This document shows positions 1 to 10,485 of a DNA stretch of 53,681 nucleotides, in pieces. Positions within the stretch are counted from its first letter, which is position 1; each line of letters begins with the position of its first letter. The notes under the pieces were generated by a model. It was not told where the DNA came from and searched no databases. It saw nothing but the letters and a program-made list of their open reading frames with translations. Where the stretch lies: the NCBI RefSeq assembly GCF_012034335.1, contig NZ_JAATHJ010000023.1:1-53681 (forward strand), in the 5' to 3' direction. Both the position numbers and the translations under genes were made by a program. Source of the stretch: Alkalicoccus luteus (GTDB taxonomy: Bacteria > Bacillota > Bacilli > Bacillales > Salisediminibacteriaceae).

Positions 1-80
1 TGGTGGTGTTGGTTTTGTCGCTTACACACAGGTTCGGCGATTTTTTTCTGTTTCCTTCTATAAATTTTTTCTACACATAA

Positions 81-129
81 AAAAGGGGCTGTCCCGTCGA
101 TAATATCGACTTATGGGACAGCCCCTTTT
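81..129. terminator. Long perfect inverted repeat, terminator-like
   Basis: AAAAGGGGCTGTCCC (81-95) pairs perfectly with GGGACAGCCCCTTTT (115-129), and the loop holds a second small palindrome, GTCGATAATATCGAC (96-110). The symmetric A and T tracts would allow termination in both directions. Similar AAAAGGGGCTGTCCC hairpins are common in Bacillaceae near transposase genes and gene ends (recalled, not searched). No transposase is visible here, so this could be the terminator of a gene left of the window or an insertion-sequence remnant. Confidence 0.6.
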
Positions 130-883
130 CCACTTCATAAGGGACTCAACCGTCTCTGCTTTCCTGCTTCCCGGTTTACCATAAGCTTTTCCGTCGATTC
201 TCATCGTTGGAACGGATCCGCAGAGTGTAATTCCGTGGTATCAACTTAGAATACTCAGCGTCTTATCCATTATCGCAGTACAAACAAAATTCGTACACGA
301 TCTATTCACACGGAATGACGAGGCTGAGTCTCTTATAAAGTGGATTTACTTATTATTACCCTTTCCGGAAGTTTCAAAACATCTTTATTCGATTAATTTT
401 AAATTTTGTTTAGCCCTGTGAATGATTGGTGCTGATAAAATGAGACGGCGACTGCGGCTCCTTTTTCTGCAGAGGCATTCTTTTGCTGGCACCTCCTCAT
501 GTGCCGGGATGATCGTCACTTGTTCTTGTTGTGCAGACATCTGCCCTGTCGTCGCTTTTCCTGATCGAAAAAGGAAGAATCATTCTCTCCCGCTTGTTTT
601 GGAGAGGATGAACGAAACGAAAACCGGCGGTCGCCTGGCCGGAAACGGGCTGGGATGATTCCGCAGCGGGAAAGCAAAGGAGCTCGTTCACGGCAAGCCT
701 GCCGCGATGCAGGAGATTTCCTTCTACAGAATGCTTTAACGGAGCTCTAATGTTAATTTAAACAGGAGTCGTAAATGGGTCAATGTACAGCATACGACGG
801 GGGTTTTTTTGTCCTGCATGCTACAATAAGGCTGTCGACTGCTTCAAGTCGAAGAATTACTGTCAATGAAGGGTGATGGTTGT
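130..883. other. Long non-coding stretch, no supported gene
   Basis: I see no supported gene. The short open frames here have low-complexity, arginine/cysteine-rich translations, no plausible ribosome binding site and no recognisable family. The only notable base pattern is GC-rich sequence at about 620-720. A faint likeness of 680-700 to the right end of the dispersed intergenic element found elsewhere in this window is too weak to call. The last bases (about 868-883) carry the leader of the FAD oxidoreductase gene. Confidence 0.5.
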
Positions 884-1846
884 ATGCAGATAGCAGTAGC
901 CGGAGCAGGACTGGCGGGAGTGTTCGCAGCAAAAACACTTGCTGATGCTGGTCATGAACCGATACTAATCGATAAAGGCAGAAGCGCCGGCGGCCGCATG
1001 GCAACAAGACGTATCGGGCAAGGAAAGGCTGATCATGGTGCTCAGTTTTTCACCGTGCGGACCCGAACGTTTCAACAGGAAGTAGACCGTTGGCTTGAAC
1101 AAGGGCTGATTAAGAAGTGGTTTGGAGACGATCATCCACGCTACATGGTACCTGAAGGAATGAATATGCTGGTCAAACGAATGGCTTCCGCCTTTGATCT
1201 CCATTTGGAAGAACGGATCGTTCGCATGGAAGCCGATGCGGGGGGAGTGGTTCTTGCTGCGGATTCCGGCAGTATTTTCCCGGCAGATGCAGCCATCGTC
1301 ACGTTTCCGCCGCCGCAGACGGCAGAGCTGCTGCACCGTTCAGCAATTCCCGGTACGGAAGAAGCGGTTGAGGAACTTGAAGCATTAACATTCCGTCCTG
1401 CGATTGTCGGTCTGCAGCCATTAAAGCAGCATTTGCTAATCGGATCGAACGGGATTCTGGATCGCGATCTGCCTGACGGAATTGAAAAAATGATCGCCGC
1501 CGATCAGAAAGGTATTTCGACCGAACCCATTCTTTCCGTATATATGACGGGGGAATGGAGCAAACATTACTTTGAAGAATCAGATGAAGTGACGGCCAGA
1601 GCGATCAAAAACGCGCTCGCAGCCTGGAACACGGTATCAACAGAGGAGATACAGGTAAAACGCTGGCGCTACTCGGAAGCGGAGCAAACACATTCCGGAG
1701 CATGGATGCAGGCAGAAACACTGCCGCTTTATTTTGCAGGGGATGCATTCCTCCATGAGGATGATACCAGCGGAAAAACACGTGTGGAAAGCGCAGTACT
1801 CTCTGGAATTGCCGCGGCAGAGGCAGTGCTTAAACAGCATAGATAA
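884..1846 (+). CDS. FAD/NAD(P)-dependent oxidoreductase, renalase/amine-oxidase-like
   Basis: A 320-residue flavoprotein. The N-terminus carries a Rossmann dinucleotide-binding motif (GAGLAG, about residues 7-12) followed by the acidic end of the second strand (ILIDKG) and the GGRMATRR segment typical of COG3380/renalase-like amine oxidases. Near the C-terminus, YFAGDAF is the second FAD-contact motif. A cytoplasmic oxidation of an amine or NAD(P)H-derived substrate is expected from the family, but the substrate cannot be told. I chose the ATG at 884 because AAGGGTGAT lies just upstream; an in-frame ATG at 866 would put extra residues before the Rossmann strand. It is a single gene ending in a hairpin terminator, with no functional link to its neighbours. 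Confidence 0.8.
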   Translation: MQIAVAGAGLAGVFAAKTLADAGHEPILIDKGRSAGGRMATRRIGQGKADHGAQFFTVRTRTFQQEVDRWLEQGLIKKWFGDDHPRYMVPEGMNMLVKRMASAFDLHLEERIVRMEADAGGVVLAADSGSIFPADAAIVTFPPPQTAELLHRSAIPGTEEAVEELEALTFRPAIVGLQPLKQHLLIGSNGILDRDLPDGIEKMIAADQKGISTEPILSVYMTGEWSKHYFEESDEVTARAIKNALAAWNTVSTEEIQVKRWRYSEAEQTHSGAWMQAETLPLYFAGDAFLHEDDTSGKTRVESAVLSGIAAAEAVLKQHR

Positions 1847-1851
1847 ACAGC

Positions 1852-1881
1852 AAAAGCCTGTCAGGTAACTGACGGGCTTTT
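1852..1881 (+). terminator. Rho-independent terminator of the oxidoreductase gene
   Basis: AAAAGCCTGTCAG pairs with CTGACGGGCTTTT around a GTAA loop, a few bases after the stop codon, and ends in a T run. Confidence 0.8.
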
Positions 1882-1917
1882 CAGAATGTTGATAAAGTCG
1901 TATTAGGCGAGTAACCT

Positions 1918-2075
1918 TGCATCTGCGGACACTTGCTTTCCGGAGAGAACGGCCTCGGCTTTAGCCTCGTTCTCCTATCCCGGGAGTCAAGGCTCCCTGT
2001 TATTCGCAGCTATCAGGAGAAGTTTGAGAGCCTGGTTTCAATTGTCACTAGCCTAATACCGAATGGATCTCACCC
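1918..2075 (-). repeat. Dispersed intergenic element, partial copy 1 (inverted)
   Basis: Read on the minus strand, this stretch aligns with the right part of the element at 35.8-35.97 kb. Shared blocks are the ACCAGGC segment, AGCTGC, a GA-CCTCGACTCC-like block, GAACGAGGC, and the conserved end GTTCYCTCYGGAAAGC followed by AGTGTCCGCA. The left part of the element is not recognisable on this side. The right-end block resembles the short GC-rich GGAAAGC-AGTGTCCGC repeats scattered through many Bacillus genomes (recalled, not searched). The copy is diverged and has no coding capacity. Confidence 0.65.
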
Positions 2076-3662
<1,587 letters not shown>

Positions 3663-3671
3663 GCATAAATT

Positions 3672-3708
3672 AAAAGCACAGTCCGTCGTTGCGGACTGTG
3701 CTTCTTTT
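3672..3708. terminator. Bidirectional terminator between xylanase and the pgs operon
   Basis: AAAAGCACAGTCCG pairs with CGGACTGTGCTT around a six-base loop, with A and T tracts on both sides. The convergent xylanase and gamma-glutamyltransferase genes can share it. Confidence 0.85.
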
Positions 3709-3714
3709 AACAAG

Positions 3715-5568
3715 TTATTCAGCTGATTCGATCTGCCATGAACCGTTACGGCGCGGGTCACCGCCGCCGTACATGCCGGACACATTTCCATCTTCATCAA
3801 GCGTCAGGCCGAGGCCTTGAATGCCGCCGTAGAAAAGTGGGGAGGTGTGCTCGATAATCGAGTAGTTCATGTTTCGCAGCTCTTCAGCTGCCTCAGGATC
3901 AAAATCGGTATCCTCTACATAAATGACATTATCTTCATTATAGAAGCGAGGATGTTGAATTGCCTCCTGCAGAGACATCGATTCACCGTCGTCGTTTAGA
4001 CCGTGCTGGTAGCGCATAATCGTCTGCAGTACCATAGCGGGAATACGACGTCCGCCAGGTGATCCCATGCCGAGAACAGGACGTCCCTGCTCTTCAAAGA
4101 TCATCGGCGCAACAAATGTACGCGGACGTTTACCAGGCTCATGACGGTTGATAGATTCGGGGTCCGGACTAAAGTTATCTACCTGGTTGTTTAAAAAGAA
4201 ACCATTGGTGTAGAAGCCGGAGCCGAAAAACTCACCGAGAGAATGCGTAGCAGACACCATGCGTCCATCGTTATCAACGACAACAAAATGTGTTGTGTGC
4301 CGAGCATCAGCTGTTTCAGACGGTGTATCAAACAAGTCCGTATCTGTTTCGCCAATCTCTTCTTCGGAAAAATTATCTACAAGTGTATCGATATACTCGT
4401 CGTCCGTCAGACGTTCATGATCGATATCATCAAACTCTGGGTCTCCCAGCGCGTCGAGACGACTTGCATAGGTGATTCGCGTGATTTCATTAATCATGTG
4501 CGTATATGCTGCTTCATGTTCAGGTTCGTTTGTTAACTCTTCCAGCGACACATCGCTTTGTTCAGCAATGCGTTCAGCCATTTGCAATGCCTGGACGACA
4601 ACAGCACCGGAAGAAGGAGAGGGACCGCCGTGCACGGTTTGTCCGCCAACTTCAGCAGACACAGGCTCTGTCATTTGAGCTTCATAATTATTAAAATCAT
4701 CTTCCTCAAAAGTTGCTTGGCCATGTCTTCTTAGTTCATCAATAATCGCTTGACCAATGTCACCTTCATAGAAACCAGCGGCGCCTTCATTTTTGATGAT
4801 TTCCAGCGTGTCTGCTAGATCGTTTTGCACAAGCGTATCATTTACTTCAATAGGCTGACCACCTGGAAAGAAATTCTCCCGCTCCCTATCATCAAGTGTG
4901 TTCAAGCGTCGTGAAGCATTTCCGATTGTTTGATGAAGTACGTTTCCGACATCAAAGCCTTCTCGAGCTGTATCAATAGCTGGGTCAAGCAATTGATCCC
5001 ACGGAAGTTCAGCGTGATTTTCATAGATCATTTCCATGCCTCTCACTAGGCCGGGAACAGCGACCCCACGGGGACTGGCATTTTCTCCTTCTCTAGCATC
5101 AATACTTTCAGCGGCAGCCTCCCGGTAATCGTAGCTCAAAATGCCTTCTTCGGGATCGTGGACGAGCATAAGCCCGCCTCCGCCAATCCCGGAGCCGTAT
5201 GGCTCGACGACGTTCAGCATGAAGGAGATCGCAACGGCGGCATCAACTGCATTCCCGCCGTTTTCCATAACTTCCATACCAACATCTGCAGCGAGAGGAT
5301 GTACGGAGCTGACGCCGTACACGCCGATTGACGGCTGCGTTTCTTCTGAATGATTTGTATTCGAAGTGTTCTGTTCATTGTTCGGCTCTTCAGTCTCATT
5401 GCTTCCGGATACCTCAACAGAGTCTGTCTGCCGATCCTGAAAGGCACCTGAGTATGGTTCGCGGAACGGATCGAATTCGTCCGCAAAATAAAGGTTCCAT
5501 GCGACGAGTCCTACAAAAATGACGGACGCTGCTGCATAGGTCCAGCGGAGATATGGTTTGTAATTCAT
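3715..5568 (-). CDS. ggt: Membrane-anchored gamma-glutamyltransferase (CapD/GGT type)
   Basis: A 617-residue N-terminal-nucleophile enzyme of the gamma-glutamyltranspeptidase family. Residues about 8-28 form one membrane segment, followed by an acidic Asn/Glu-rich linker to about 80 and the catalytic domain. The self-cleavage motif HTTHF sits near residue 425, the threonine that becomes the nucleophile; GSGIGGGG (about 126-133) and the GSPGG segment later on are family oxyanion/substrate motifs. Its ATG overlaps the pgsA stop codon (ATGA), so it is the last gene of the poly-gamma-glutamate operon. There it should act outside the membrane, either cutting the polymer or attaching it to peptidoglycan as CapD does in B. 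anthracis. The anchor in place of a cleavable signal favours the CapD role, but this is inference. Confidence 0.9.
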   Translation of the reverse strand: MNYKPYLRWTYAAASVIFVGLVAWNLYFADEFDPFREPYSGAFQDRQTDSVEVSGSNETEEPNNEQNTSNTNHSEETQPSIGVYGVSSVHPLAADVGMEVMENGGNAVDAAVAISFMLNVVEPYGSGIGGGGLMLVHDPEEGILSYDYREAAAESIDAREGENASPRGVAVPGLVRGMEMIYENHAELPWDQLLDPAIDTAREGFDVGNVLHQTIGNASRRLNTLDDRERENFFPGGQPIEVNDTLVQNDLADTLEIIKNEGAAGFYEGDIGQAIIDELRRHGQATFEEDDFNNYEAQMTEPVSAEVGGQTVHGGPSPSSGAVVVQALQMAERIAEQSDVSLEELTNEPEHEAAYTHMINEITRITYASRLDALGDPEFDDIDHERLTDDEYIDTLVDNFSEEEIGETDTDLFDTPSETADARHTTHFVVVDNDGRMVSATHSLGEFFGSGFYTNGFFLNNQVDNFSPDPESINRHEPGKRPRTFVAPMIFEEQGRPVLGMGSPGGRRIPAMVLQTIMRYQHGLNDDGESMSLQEAIQHPRFYNEDNVIYVEDTDFDPEAAEELRNMNYSIIEHTSPLFYGGIQGLGLTLDEDGNVSGMYGGGDPRRNGSWQIESAE

Positions 5569-6830
5569 GATGGTCCAACTCCTTCAAGCACTCCTGCAGC
5601 GTCCAGATCCACCTTGAGGCGGCCATCCTCGACTGTCCACCAGTCGGAATTAAGTTCTTTACGCAGCGTACGGTAAATGCGGAAATCGTGATAGCTCTTT
5701 AGCGGGCCAGCAGTTTCATAAGGTTTCGTGTCTCCAATCCGGATCGGCACAAAGGACATTTCCGTTGAGCCGTCATCCAGAAAGTCGAGCTGGGCAATAA
5801 CCGATTCTTTCGTACGGGACCAGCCCTGGTCAAATACGAAATTTCCAAGGCTGTTCATGACAAACGTGCGGTGGCCATCGTTATTTTCAACAACTGTTAA
5901 CGGCTCCAGCACGTGGCTGTGGTGACCGATGATAATATCGGCGCCGTAGTTGTTCATAAACTGGGCCAGCGCTTCCTGGGTCTCGTTGTAGCCTACCTGA
6001 TACTCATCGCCCCAGTGCACGTGCACCATCATCACATCAATACCCAGACCGCCGTCTTCTTCAGGAAGTTTTGCCTCCTGCAGCTGTTCCCGCAGGATGG
6101 TCAGTCCGACATATTCGGATGTAAAGACCCCGCCGACGTAATCAGAGGCGCTGAAGCCTTGTACGAAAACGTCGGTGAAACCGATAATGCCAAAGCGGAC
6201 GCCGTCTTCATTTTCAAATGTTTCAATGCGTGAAGCATCGAGATCCCCTGTATCCTCTTCATCAATGTTCAAAGCATCCCCAATGCCGACCAACTCAATA
6301 TCTGCATCGCGCATGTGGTCAAGCGTTTGATTTAATGATAAGTCACCGTAGTCGAGCATATGGTTGTTCGCCAAGTTCACAGAATCAAAGCCGGCATCGA
6401 TCAAGGCATCAACGGAGTCCGGCTCCGCAAAGAAATGAATATCCTTATTGTGAAGCTCGGCGTCTTCTATTTGCGGGGCAATTTCCGGATCATCGGGGTC
6501 CATCACCGGATTCTCAAAATTTCCCGTTGTGTAGTCAGATTCGTGAAAGAACGGTGTCACGTAGTCAAATACGCGATCAATTGGTTCATTTGCCTGGTTT
6601 GCGGCCTCCAGCACGTGCCGGCCCATCATCATGTCTCCGACCATGGATATGCGGTAATCAACATTATCCGGTCTCGTATCCTCTGCTTCCTCAGCAGGAA
6701 TGAACCAGCTGTACCCAAATAGGGGGACAGAGATGACAGCCATGGCAATGAGGGAATCACGCAGGGCCGTTTTTTTATGTTTGATTTGGAGCAGCTTCAT
6801 GCGCTCCTGAAAGGTAAACTTTCTTTCCAT
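5565..6830 (-). CDS. pgsA: Poly-gamma-glutamate synthesis/export protein PgsA (CapA)
   Basis: A 421-residue CapA-family protein. A short basic cytoplasmic tail and one membrane helix (about residues 27-46) precede an extracellular metallophosphatase-like domain: the SMVGDMMMGR metal motif (about 62-71), NLANNHMLDYG, and IIGHHSHVLEP. In Bacillus this protein is part of the membrane-bound PgsBCA complex that makes and exports poly-gamma-glutamate. It follows pgsC by 18 bases and overlaps the transferase gene. The start is the ATG at 6830 behind AGGTGAG. The domain is strongly acidic. Confidence 0.93.
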   Translation of the reverse strand: MERKFTFQERMKLLQIKHKKTALRDSLIAMAVISVPLFGYSWFIPAEEAEDTRPDNVDYRISMVGDMMMGRHVLEAANQANEPIDRVFDYVTPFFHESDYTTGNFENPVMDPDDPEIAPQIEDAELHNKDIHFFAEPDSVDALIDAGFDSVNLANNHMLDYGDLSLNQTLDHMRDADIELVGIGDALNIDEEDTGDLDASRIETFENEDGVRFGIIGFTDVFVQGFSASDYVGGVFTSEYVGLTILREQLQEAKLPEEDGGLGIDVMMVHVHWGDEYQVGYNETQEALAQFMNNYGADIIIGHHSHVLEPLTVVENNDGHRTFVMNSLGNFVFDQGWSRTKESVIAQLDFLDDGSTEMSFVPIRIGDTKPYETAGPLKSYHDFRIYRTLRKELNSDWWTVEDGRLKVDLDAAGVLEGVGPS

Positions 6831-6848
6831 AAACTATTCTCACCTGCT

Positions 6849-7298
6849 TTAAAATAAATGAAACACTGTGATAATAACAAAGGTAGCAAAGGCTATGACA
6901 AAGGTGGACGAGAAGGTGGGCAGAACGCCCTGCTTTTGAATCGAATTTGCTATCAGCCCCGGCACGATAACACCTATGCCCCGGAGCTCAAATATCTCGA
7001 ACCCGACAAGCGGATAAGAAAAGTCAACGGCCATTTTTAATAAAATCCCTACCGTCAGCATCGCACCAAACTTTCGTCTGCCGTATAAAACTGTCATGCG
7101 TCCGATCACCTGCGTGACGATTAAATATGTAAGCAGACTGATTGCGGCAACAATCACTAAGTACATAATCTGATCAAATACGAGGGCCAGATAGCCCGGT
7201 ACAACAAGTCCTGCAGGAACAATTCCTGTTTTCTCTGCATAAAGAAGGGATAGCAAAACCCCGACAACAATCGCAATGTATAAATCCGTACCAAACAA
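6849..7298 (-). CDS. pgsC: Poly-gamma-glutamate synthase membrane subunit PgsC (CapC)
   Basis: A 149-residue, very hydrophobic protein, the same length as B. subtilis PgsC as I recall it. It begins MFGTDLYIA and has the conserved segments AEKTGIVPAGLVVPGY, LYGRRKF and GIGVIVPGLIANSIQKQG, with four to five membrane helices. PgsC forms the membrane part of the synthase with PgsB. The start codon is TTG at 7298, ten bases after AAAGGAG. It is separated from pgsB by 84 bases that contain a hairpin. Confidence 0.95.
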   Translation of the reverse strand: MFGTDLYIAIVVGVLLSLLYAEKTGIVPAGLVVPGYLALVFDQIMYLVIVAAISLLTYLIVTQVIGRMTVLYGRRKFGAMLTVGILLKMAVDFSYPLVGFEIFELRGIGVIVPGLIANSIQKQGVLPTFSSTFVIAFATFVIITVFHLF

Positions 7299-7340
7299 GC
7301 TCAGCCAACTCCTTTAAAATAAGTGAAATATGCATGCCGA

Positions 7341-7369
7341 GAAGGCTGCCCCGTAAAAGAACAGCCTTC
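7341..7369 (-). other. Hairpin in the pgsB-pgsC gap
   Basis: GAAGGCTG and CAGCCTTC form an eight-base-pair stem with a 13-base loop in the operon, between the pgsB stop and the pgsC ribosome binding site. No U tract follows on the minus strand, so it looks like an RNA-processing or stability element rather than a full terminator. Confidence 0.5.
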
Positions 7370-7382
7370 CACGACTTGCCGA

Positions 7383-8636
7383 TTAATGCTGCTCGGCCAA
7401 TACGCGGTCCCGTCGTTTCGGAAAGTAAGCTGCACCTGACTGCTTGCCAGGATCTTTCCGTTCGGCACCGAGTTCTTCCATGGCGTCAGCAATTTCCTGG
7501 CCGCCGCCGTGAATATTTCCAATCCCATAGAGCAGCGTCTCATCCGGGAGCTTTTTCAGTTCATCAATAACTTCCTCTGTGTCTGCTTTTTCCAGGTTAA
7601 TCAGCTTATTCACCTGGATGCTGCCTTCCTCATAAGCGCGGACAATGGGCTGGACGGCTTTACCAGCTACGATCAATGTGTCCATTTTCAGCTCGGGAAG
7701 CACTTCTTCAGCAAACTGAATCGTTCTGTCAACACGGTCATCCCGGCAATTCATGATAACTGCCTTGTGCCTGTGACGGTAGCCAGAGGCAAGAATTTTA
7801 TTCCAGATATTCCGCGTGGAAGTAGCATCATTTGCAGCGAAACCATTAAAGAAATAGCTCGGTTCAGATGCTGTACCGAAGGAATGAATTTTCATCGCAC
7901 CCGGATCTACCGGTGCATTCAGCATCCCCCGCATCGCTGTGTCACGGTCTATTCCAAGAATGCCGGCAACGGCTAACCCAATCGCCGCATTTTCCGCAAA
8001 CATCATGTAAGGGAATTTCTTCAAGTACGACTCATCAATGCCCTTCGTAGAATAGTAGACCACTTCAGAGCCGCGGTTTTCTGCGATATCCTCAAAAAAA
8101 TCATTATAGTCTGTTTCCGGCATGACGACATATCCGTTTTTCGGAATCGTACGGGAAAAGGCTTCAGCAATCTGATCGAGGGTAGGACCCATGACATCAA
8201 GATGATCTTCCACAATATTCGTGATAACCGTAATGTGCGGACGAACAAATCGGTCTTCGAATACCTTCTGATACTCCGGGTTTACTGCCATACACTCTGC
8301 AACAAACGTGGAAACGTTGCGGTCAGCTACTTGATCATTGATGATTTTCTGCTCAGAAATGTTAGCACCCTGCAGGCTTCGCATAATCGGTTCTTCCTCT
8401 TCAGAATCCCAATAAAACAAACGGGGAGAGGTGCCGGTTGTTTTACCAGCAGTTCGCTGTCCATCTTCTTTCGCGATTCCCATTAAGAGTCGGGTGACGG
8501 TTGATTTTCCTCGAATTCCATTTACAAGAATTCGTGTCGGAATCTTTTGCAGCTGCCGATCCATTTTTCGGCGTTCCTTGATGCCAATGTAAAAAATGAC
8601 TGCTGCAATGACTCCGAGATACATTAATTCGGCCAT
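7383..8636 (-). CDS. pgsB: Poly-gamma-glutamate synthase PgsB (CapB), amide ligase
   Basis: A 417-residue ATP-dependent amide ligase related to Mur ligases and folylpolyglutamate synthase; it adds glutamate through the gamma-carboxyl. An N-terminal membrane segment (LMYLGVIAAVIFYIGI) is followed by the P-loop-like GIRGKSTVTRLL, the TGTSPR segment, and ECMAVNPEYQ and TNIVEDHLDVMGPT, all hallmarks of PgsB/CapB. The ATG at 8636 follows AGGAGG by eight bases and gives the usual N-terminus; the longer frame upstream has no better site. It is the first gene of the operon. The C-terminal tail (about the last 25 residues) is not typical of the family. Confidence 0.95.
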   Translation of the reverse strand: MAELMYLGVIAAVIFYIGIKERRKMDRQLQKIPTRILVNGIRGKSTVTRLLMGIAKEDGQRTAGKTTGTSPRLFYWDSEEEEPIMRSLQGANISEQKIINDQVADRNVSTFVAECMAVNPEYQKVFEDRFVRPHITVITNIVEDHLDVMGPTLDQIAEAFSRTIPKNGYVVMPETDYNDFFEDIAENRGSEVVYYSTKGIDESYLKKFPYMMFAENAAIGLAVAGILGIDRDTAMRGMLNAPVDPGAMKIHSFGTASEPSYFFNGFAANDATSTRNIWNKILASGYRHRHKAVIMNCRDDRVDRTIQFAEEVLPELKMDTLIVAGKAVQPIVRAYEEGSIQVNKLINLEKADTEEVIDELKKLPDETLLYGIGNIHGGGQEIADAMEELGAERKDPGKQSGAAYFPKRRDRVLAEQH

Positions 8637-8748
8637 TCCTGCTACCTCCTGAAATAACTTGCACCTTCTGTTCTGCCCAGTAAGCGGACGTTCCCCAATT
8701 ATAAGAACGCCAACCATCCTGTTATGTTTCACTCAACAGAGAAAGTTT

Positions 8749-8776
8749 CTTATAGTAAGGACGTCAGCTGTGTCAG
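8749..8776 (-). promoter_or_regulatory. Possible sigma-A promoter of the pgs operon
   Basis: On the minus strand CTGACA and TATAAG are separated by 16 bases, about 110 bases upstream of pgsB. The boxes are moderate matches only. The 350-base gap between pgsB and mqnB holds no other feature that I can name. Confidence 0.4.
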
Positions 8777-8986
8777 ACTGGAAAATAGAACGGAAAAGAC
8801 ACTATCCTTAGAACTATTCCCTTGAAAGCATGCCCCTAACCGCTGAATTTACATGAAATATTTACCATGAGGCAGGCGGGAGTAAGCTTCAAGCATTTCT
8901 ATTATACGCTGTACCTGATACACTTATACAGGAATCCTAATGAAAAATCTATTATTTCGTCGAACTGTAAAAGGAGCTTAATATTC

Positions 8987-9604
8987 ATGAAGTCGATTTT
9001 AATTGTGACAGCGGTTGAAAAAGAGCGTGAAGCAGTAAGACGAGTGTTTGCGGAATCAGAAGCTGCAGTGGAGCTGTGCGGCTTTGGTCCGGCAGAATCA
9101 GCAGCGAGAACCATGAAGGCTGCACTGACACATAAACCAGACGTGATCATCAATGCCGGTATAGCCGGAGCATTTCCCGGAAGAGCCGTAATCGGTGACG
9201 TCATCGTTGGCACACACAGTATTTTTGCGGATTTAGGAGCGGAATCAGAAGCTGGATTTTTAAGTACGGATGAATTAGGATTTGGAACGTCTGCTTTTTC
9301 TTCAGAGGCTGCCGCTCAATTTGCGGAGCTTCAAGCACACTATCTCCCTATCTTAACAGTTTCTACTGCTGCTGGAACAGAGTCCCGAGTCTCAGAACTT
9401 ATGGTGAGGTATCCTGAAGCCGGAGGAGAAGCGATGGAAGGTGCAGGAGCTGCTCATGCCGCGTTAATCTGTGGGATTCCATTTGTTGAAATTCGTGCGG
9501 TTTCAAATATAACTGGGCCGAGAAGCTTACAAAAATGGGATATCGAGCAAGCGCTTAAACAGCTCTCGCTCGTTCTGCAGCAATGGAAGGAGAGAGTAGA
9601 ATGA
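8987..9604 (+). CDS. mqnB: Futalosine hydrolase MqnB
   Basis: A 205-residue nucleosidase of the phosphorylase/MTAN fold. It begins with the strand ILIVTAVEKEREAV and has the NAGIAGAF substrate loop and the EAMEGAGAAHAA active-site segment with the catalytic glutamate and the ribose-binding region. In the futalosine pathway it releases hypoxanthine from futalosine to give dehypoxanthinyl futalosine. Context supports this over MTA/SAH nucleosidase, because it overlaps mqnD (ATGA). The ATG at 8987 follows AAGGAG; an in-frame upstream ATG at 8867 would add 40 residues with no family match. Confidence 0.85.
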   Translation: MKSILIVTAVEKEREAVRRVFAESEAAVELCGFGPAESAARTMKAALTHKPDVIINAGIAGAFPGRAVIGDVIVGTHSIFADLGAESEAGFLSTDELGFGTSAFSSEAAAQFAELQAHYLPILTVSTAAGTESRVSELMVRYPEAGGEAMEGAGAAHAALICGIPFVEIRAVSNITGPRSLQKWDIEQALKQLSLVLQQWKERVE

Positions 9605-10437
9605 AAATTGCATTTTCACCATGCCCTAACGACACATTTATTTTTCACAGCCTGGTCAATGGATCTGTACCGGGGTTCGATGATGTTAAAGTCACATACG
9701 CTGATATCGATCAAACGAATGGATGGGCTGCTGAAGGAGAAGGTCCATCTGTCATGAAGATATCATTTGCCGCACTCCCGTACGCGGCGTCGGACTATGA
9801 CCTGCTGCAATGCGGCGGCGCGCTCGGCCGAGGCTGCGGGCCGCTTTTGCTGATGAAGCAGGAAGATACATCTGACTGGCACGAAAAAACGATTGCCGTG
9901 CCGAGTGACAAGTCCACTGCCTATCTGCTCTTCCGCCTCTGGCAGAAGCAGCAATTCTCAGGTGTTAAGGCAGCAGTAACGGTGATGCCGTTTGAAGACA
10001 TCATGCCGGCAGTGGAGCGCGGTGATGTAGATGCAGGTCTTGTCATCCATGAAGCGCGATTTACGTATCAGAACTTCGGCCTGAAAAAGCTGGTGGATCT
10101 TGGAGACTGGTGGGAACAGGATACCGGCACACCTATTCCGCTCGGGGCGATTATTGCTAAAAAGGGAACGGACACAGACATGTTGGCAGCCGGGATTCGA
10201 ACGTCACTCACCGCAGCGTGGGAGAATCCGGAGAAGGTTATGCCTTACGTGATGGAGCACGCGCAGGAAATGTCCGAGGAAGTCGCAAAATCGCACATTG
10301 ATCTCTACGTGAACGAATTTTCATTCGCGCTTGGCAGTACCGGCCGGGAAGCAGTCGAACAGCTGCTTACCCGTGCAGCTGACGAAGGTCTCGTACCAGA
10401 AATGAATTGGGACGATCTCTGGAATAAACAGAGCTAG
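9601..10437 (+). CDS. mqnD: 1,4-dihydroxy-6-naphthoate synthase MqnD
   Basis: A 278-residue periplasmic-binding-protein-fold enzyme without a signal peptide. It catalyses the late futalosine-pathway step that gives 1,4-dihydroxy-6-naphthoate. The start FSPCPNDTFIFH is the signature of the family, followed by ISFAALPYAA, GCGPLLL, and VIHEARFTYQ with the catalytic histidine region. Length is normal. The start at 9601 overlaps the mqnB stop and sits behind AAGGAGAGAG. The earlier (MqnA, MqnC or MqnE) and later enzymes of the pathway are not in the window. Confidence 0.9.
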   Translation: MKIAFSPCPNDTFIFHSLVNGSVPGFDDVKVTYADIDQTNGWAAEGEGPSVMKISFAALPYAASDYDLLQCGGALGRGCGPLLLMKQEDTSDWHEKTIAVPSDKSTAYLLFRLWQKQQFSGVKAAVTVMPFEDIMPAVERGDVDAGLVIHEARFTYQNFGLKKLVDLGDWWEQDTGTPIPLGAIIAKKGTDTDMLAAGIRTSLTAAWENPEKVMPYVMEHAQEMSEEVAKSHIDLYVNEFSFALGSTGREAVEQLLTRAADEGLVPEMNWDDLWNKQS

Positions 10438-10485
10438 GCAGAGGCGATCCCTTTGTCTGTATGTAATCAACGTAATTCAAAAAAA

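Noticed and set aside
81-129. Intact insertion sequence at the left edge
   Set aside because: Only one hairpin is present; there is no transposase or paired terminal repeat in the window.
422-658. 78-codon plus-strand open frame
   Set aside because: No ribosome binding site, arginine/cysteine-rich random-looking product, overlapped by an equally poor frame on the other strand.
7301-7543. 80-codon minus-strand frame overlapping the end of pgsB
   Set aside because: It is a frame shadow of pgsB and the hairpin region, without a start signal.
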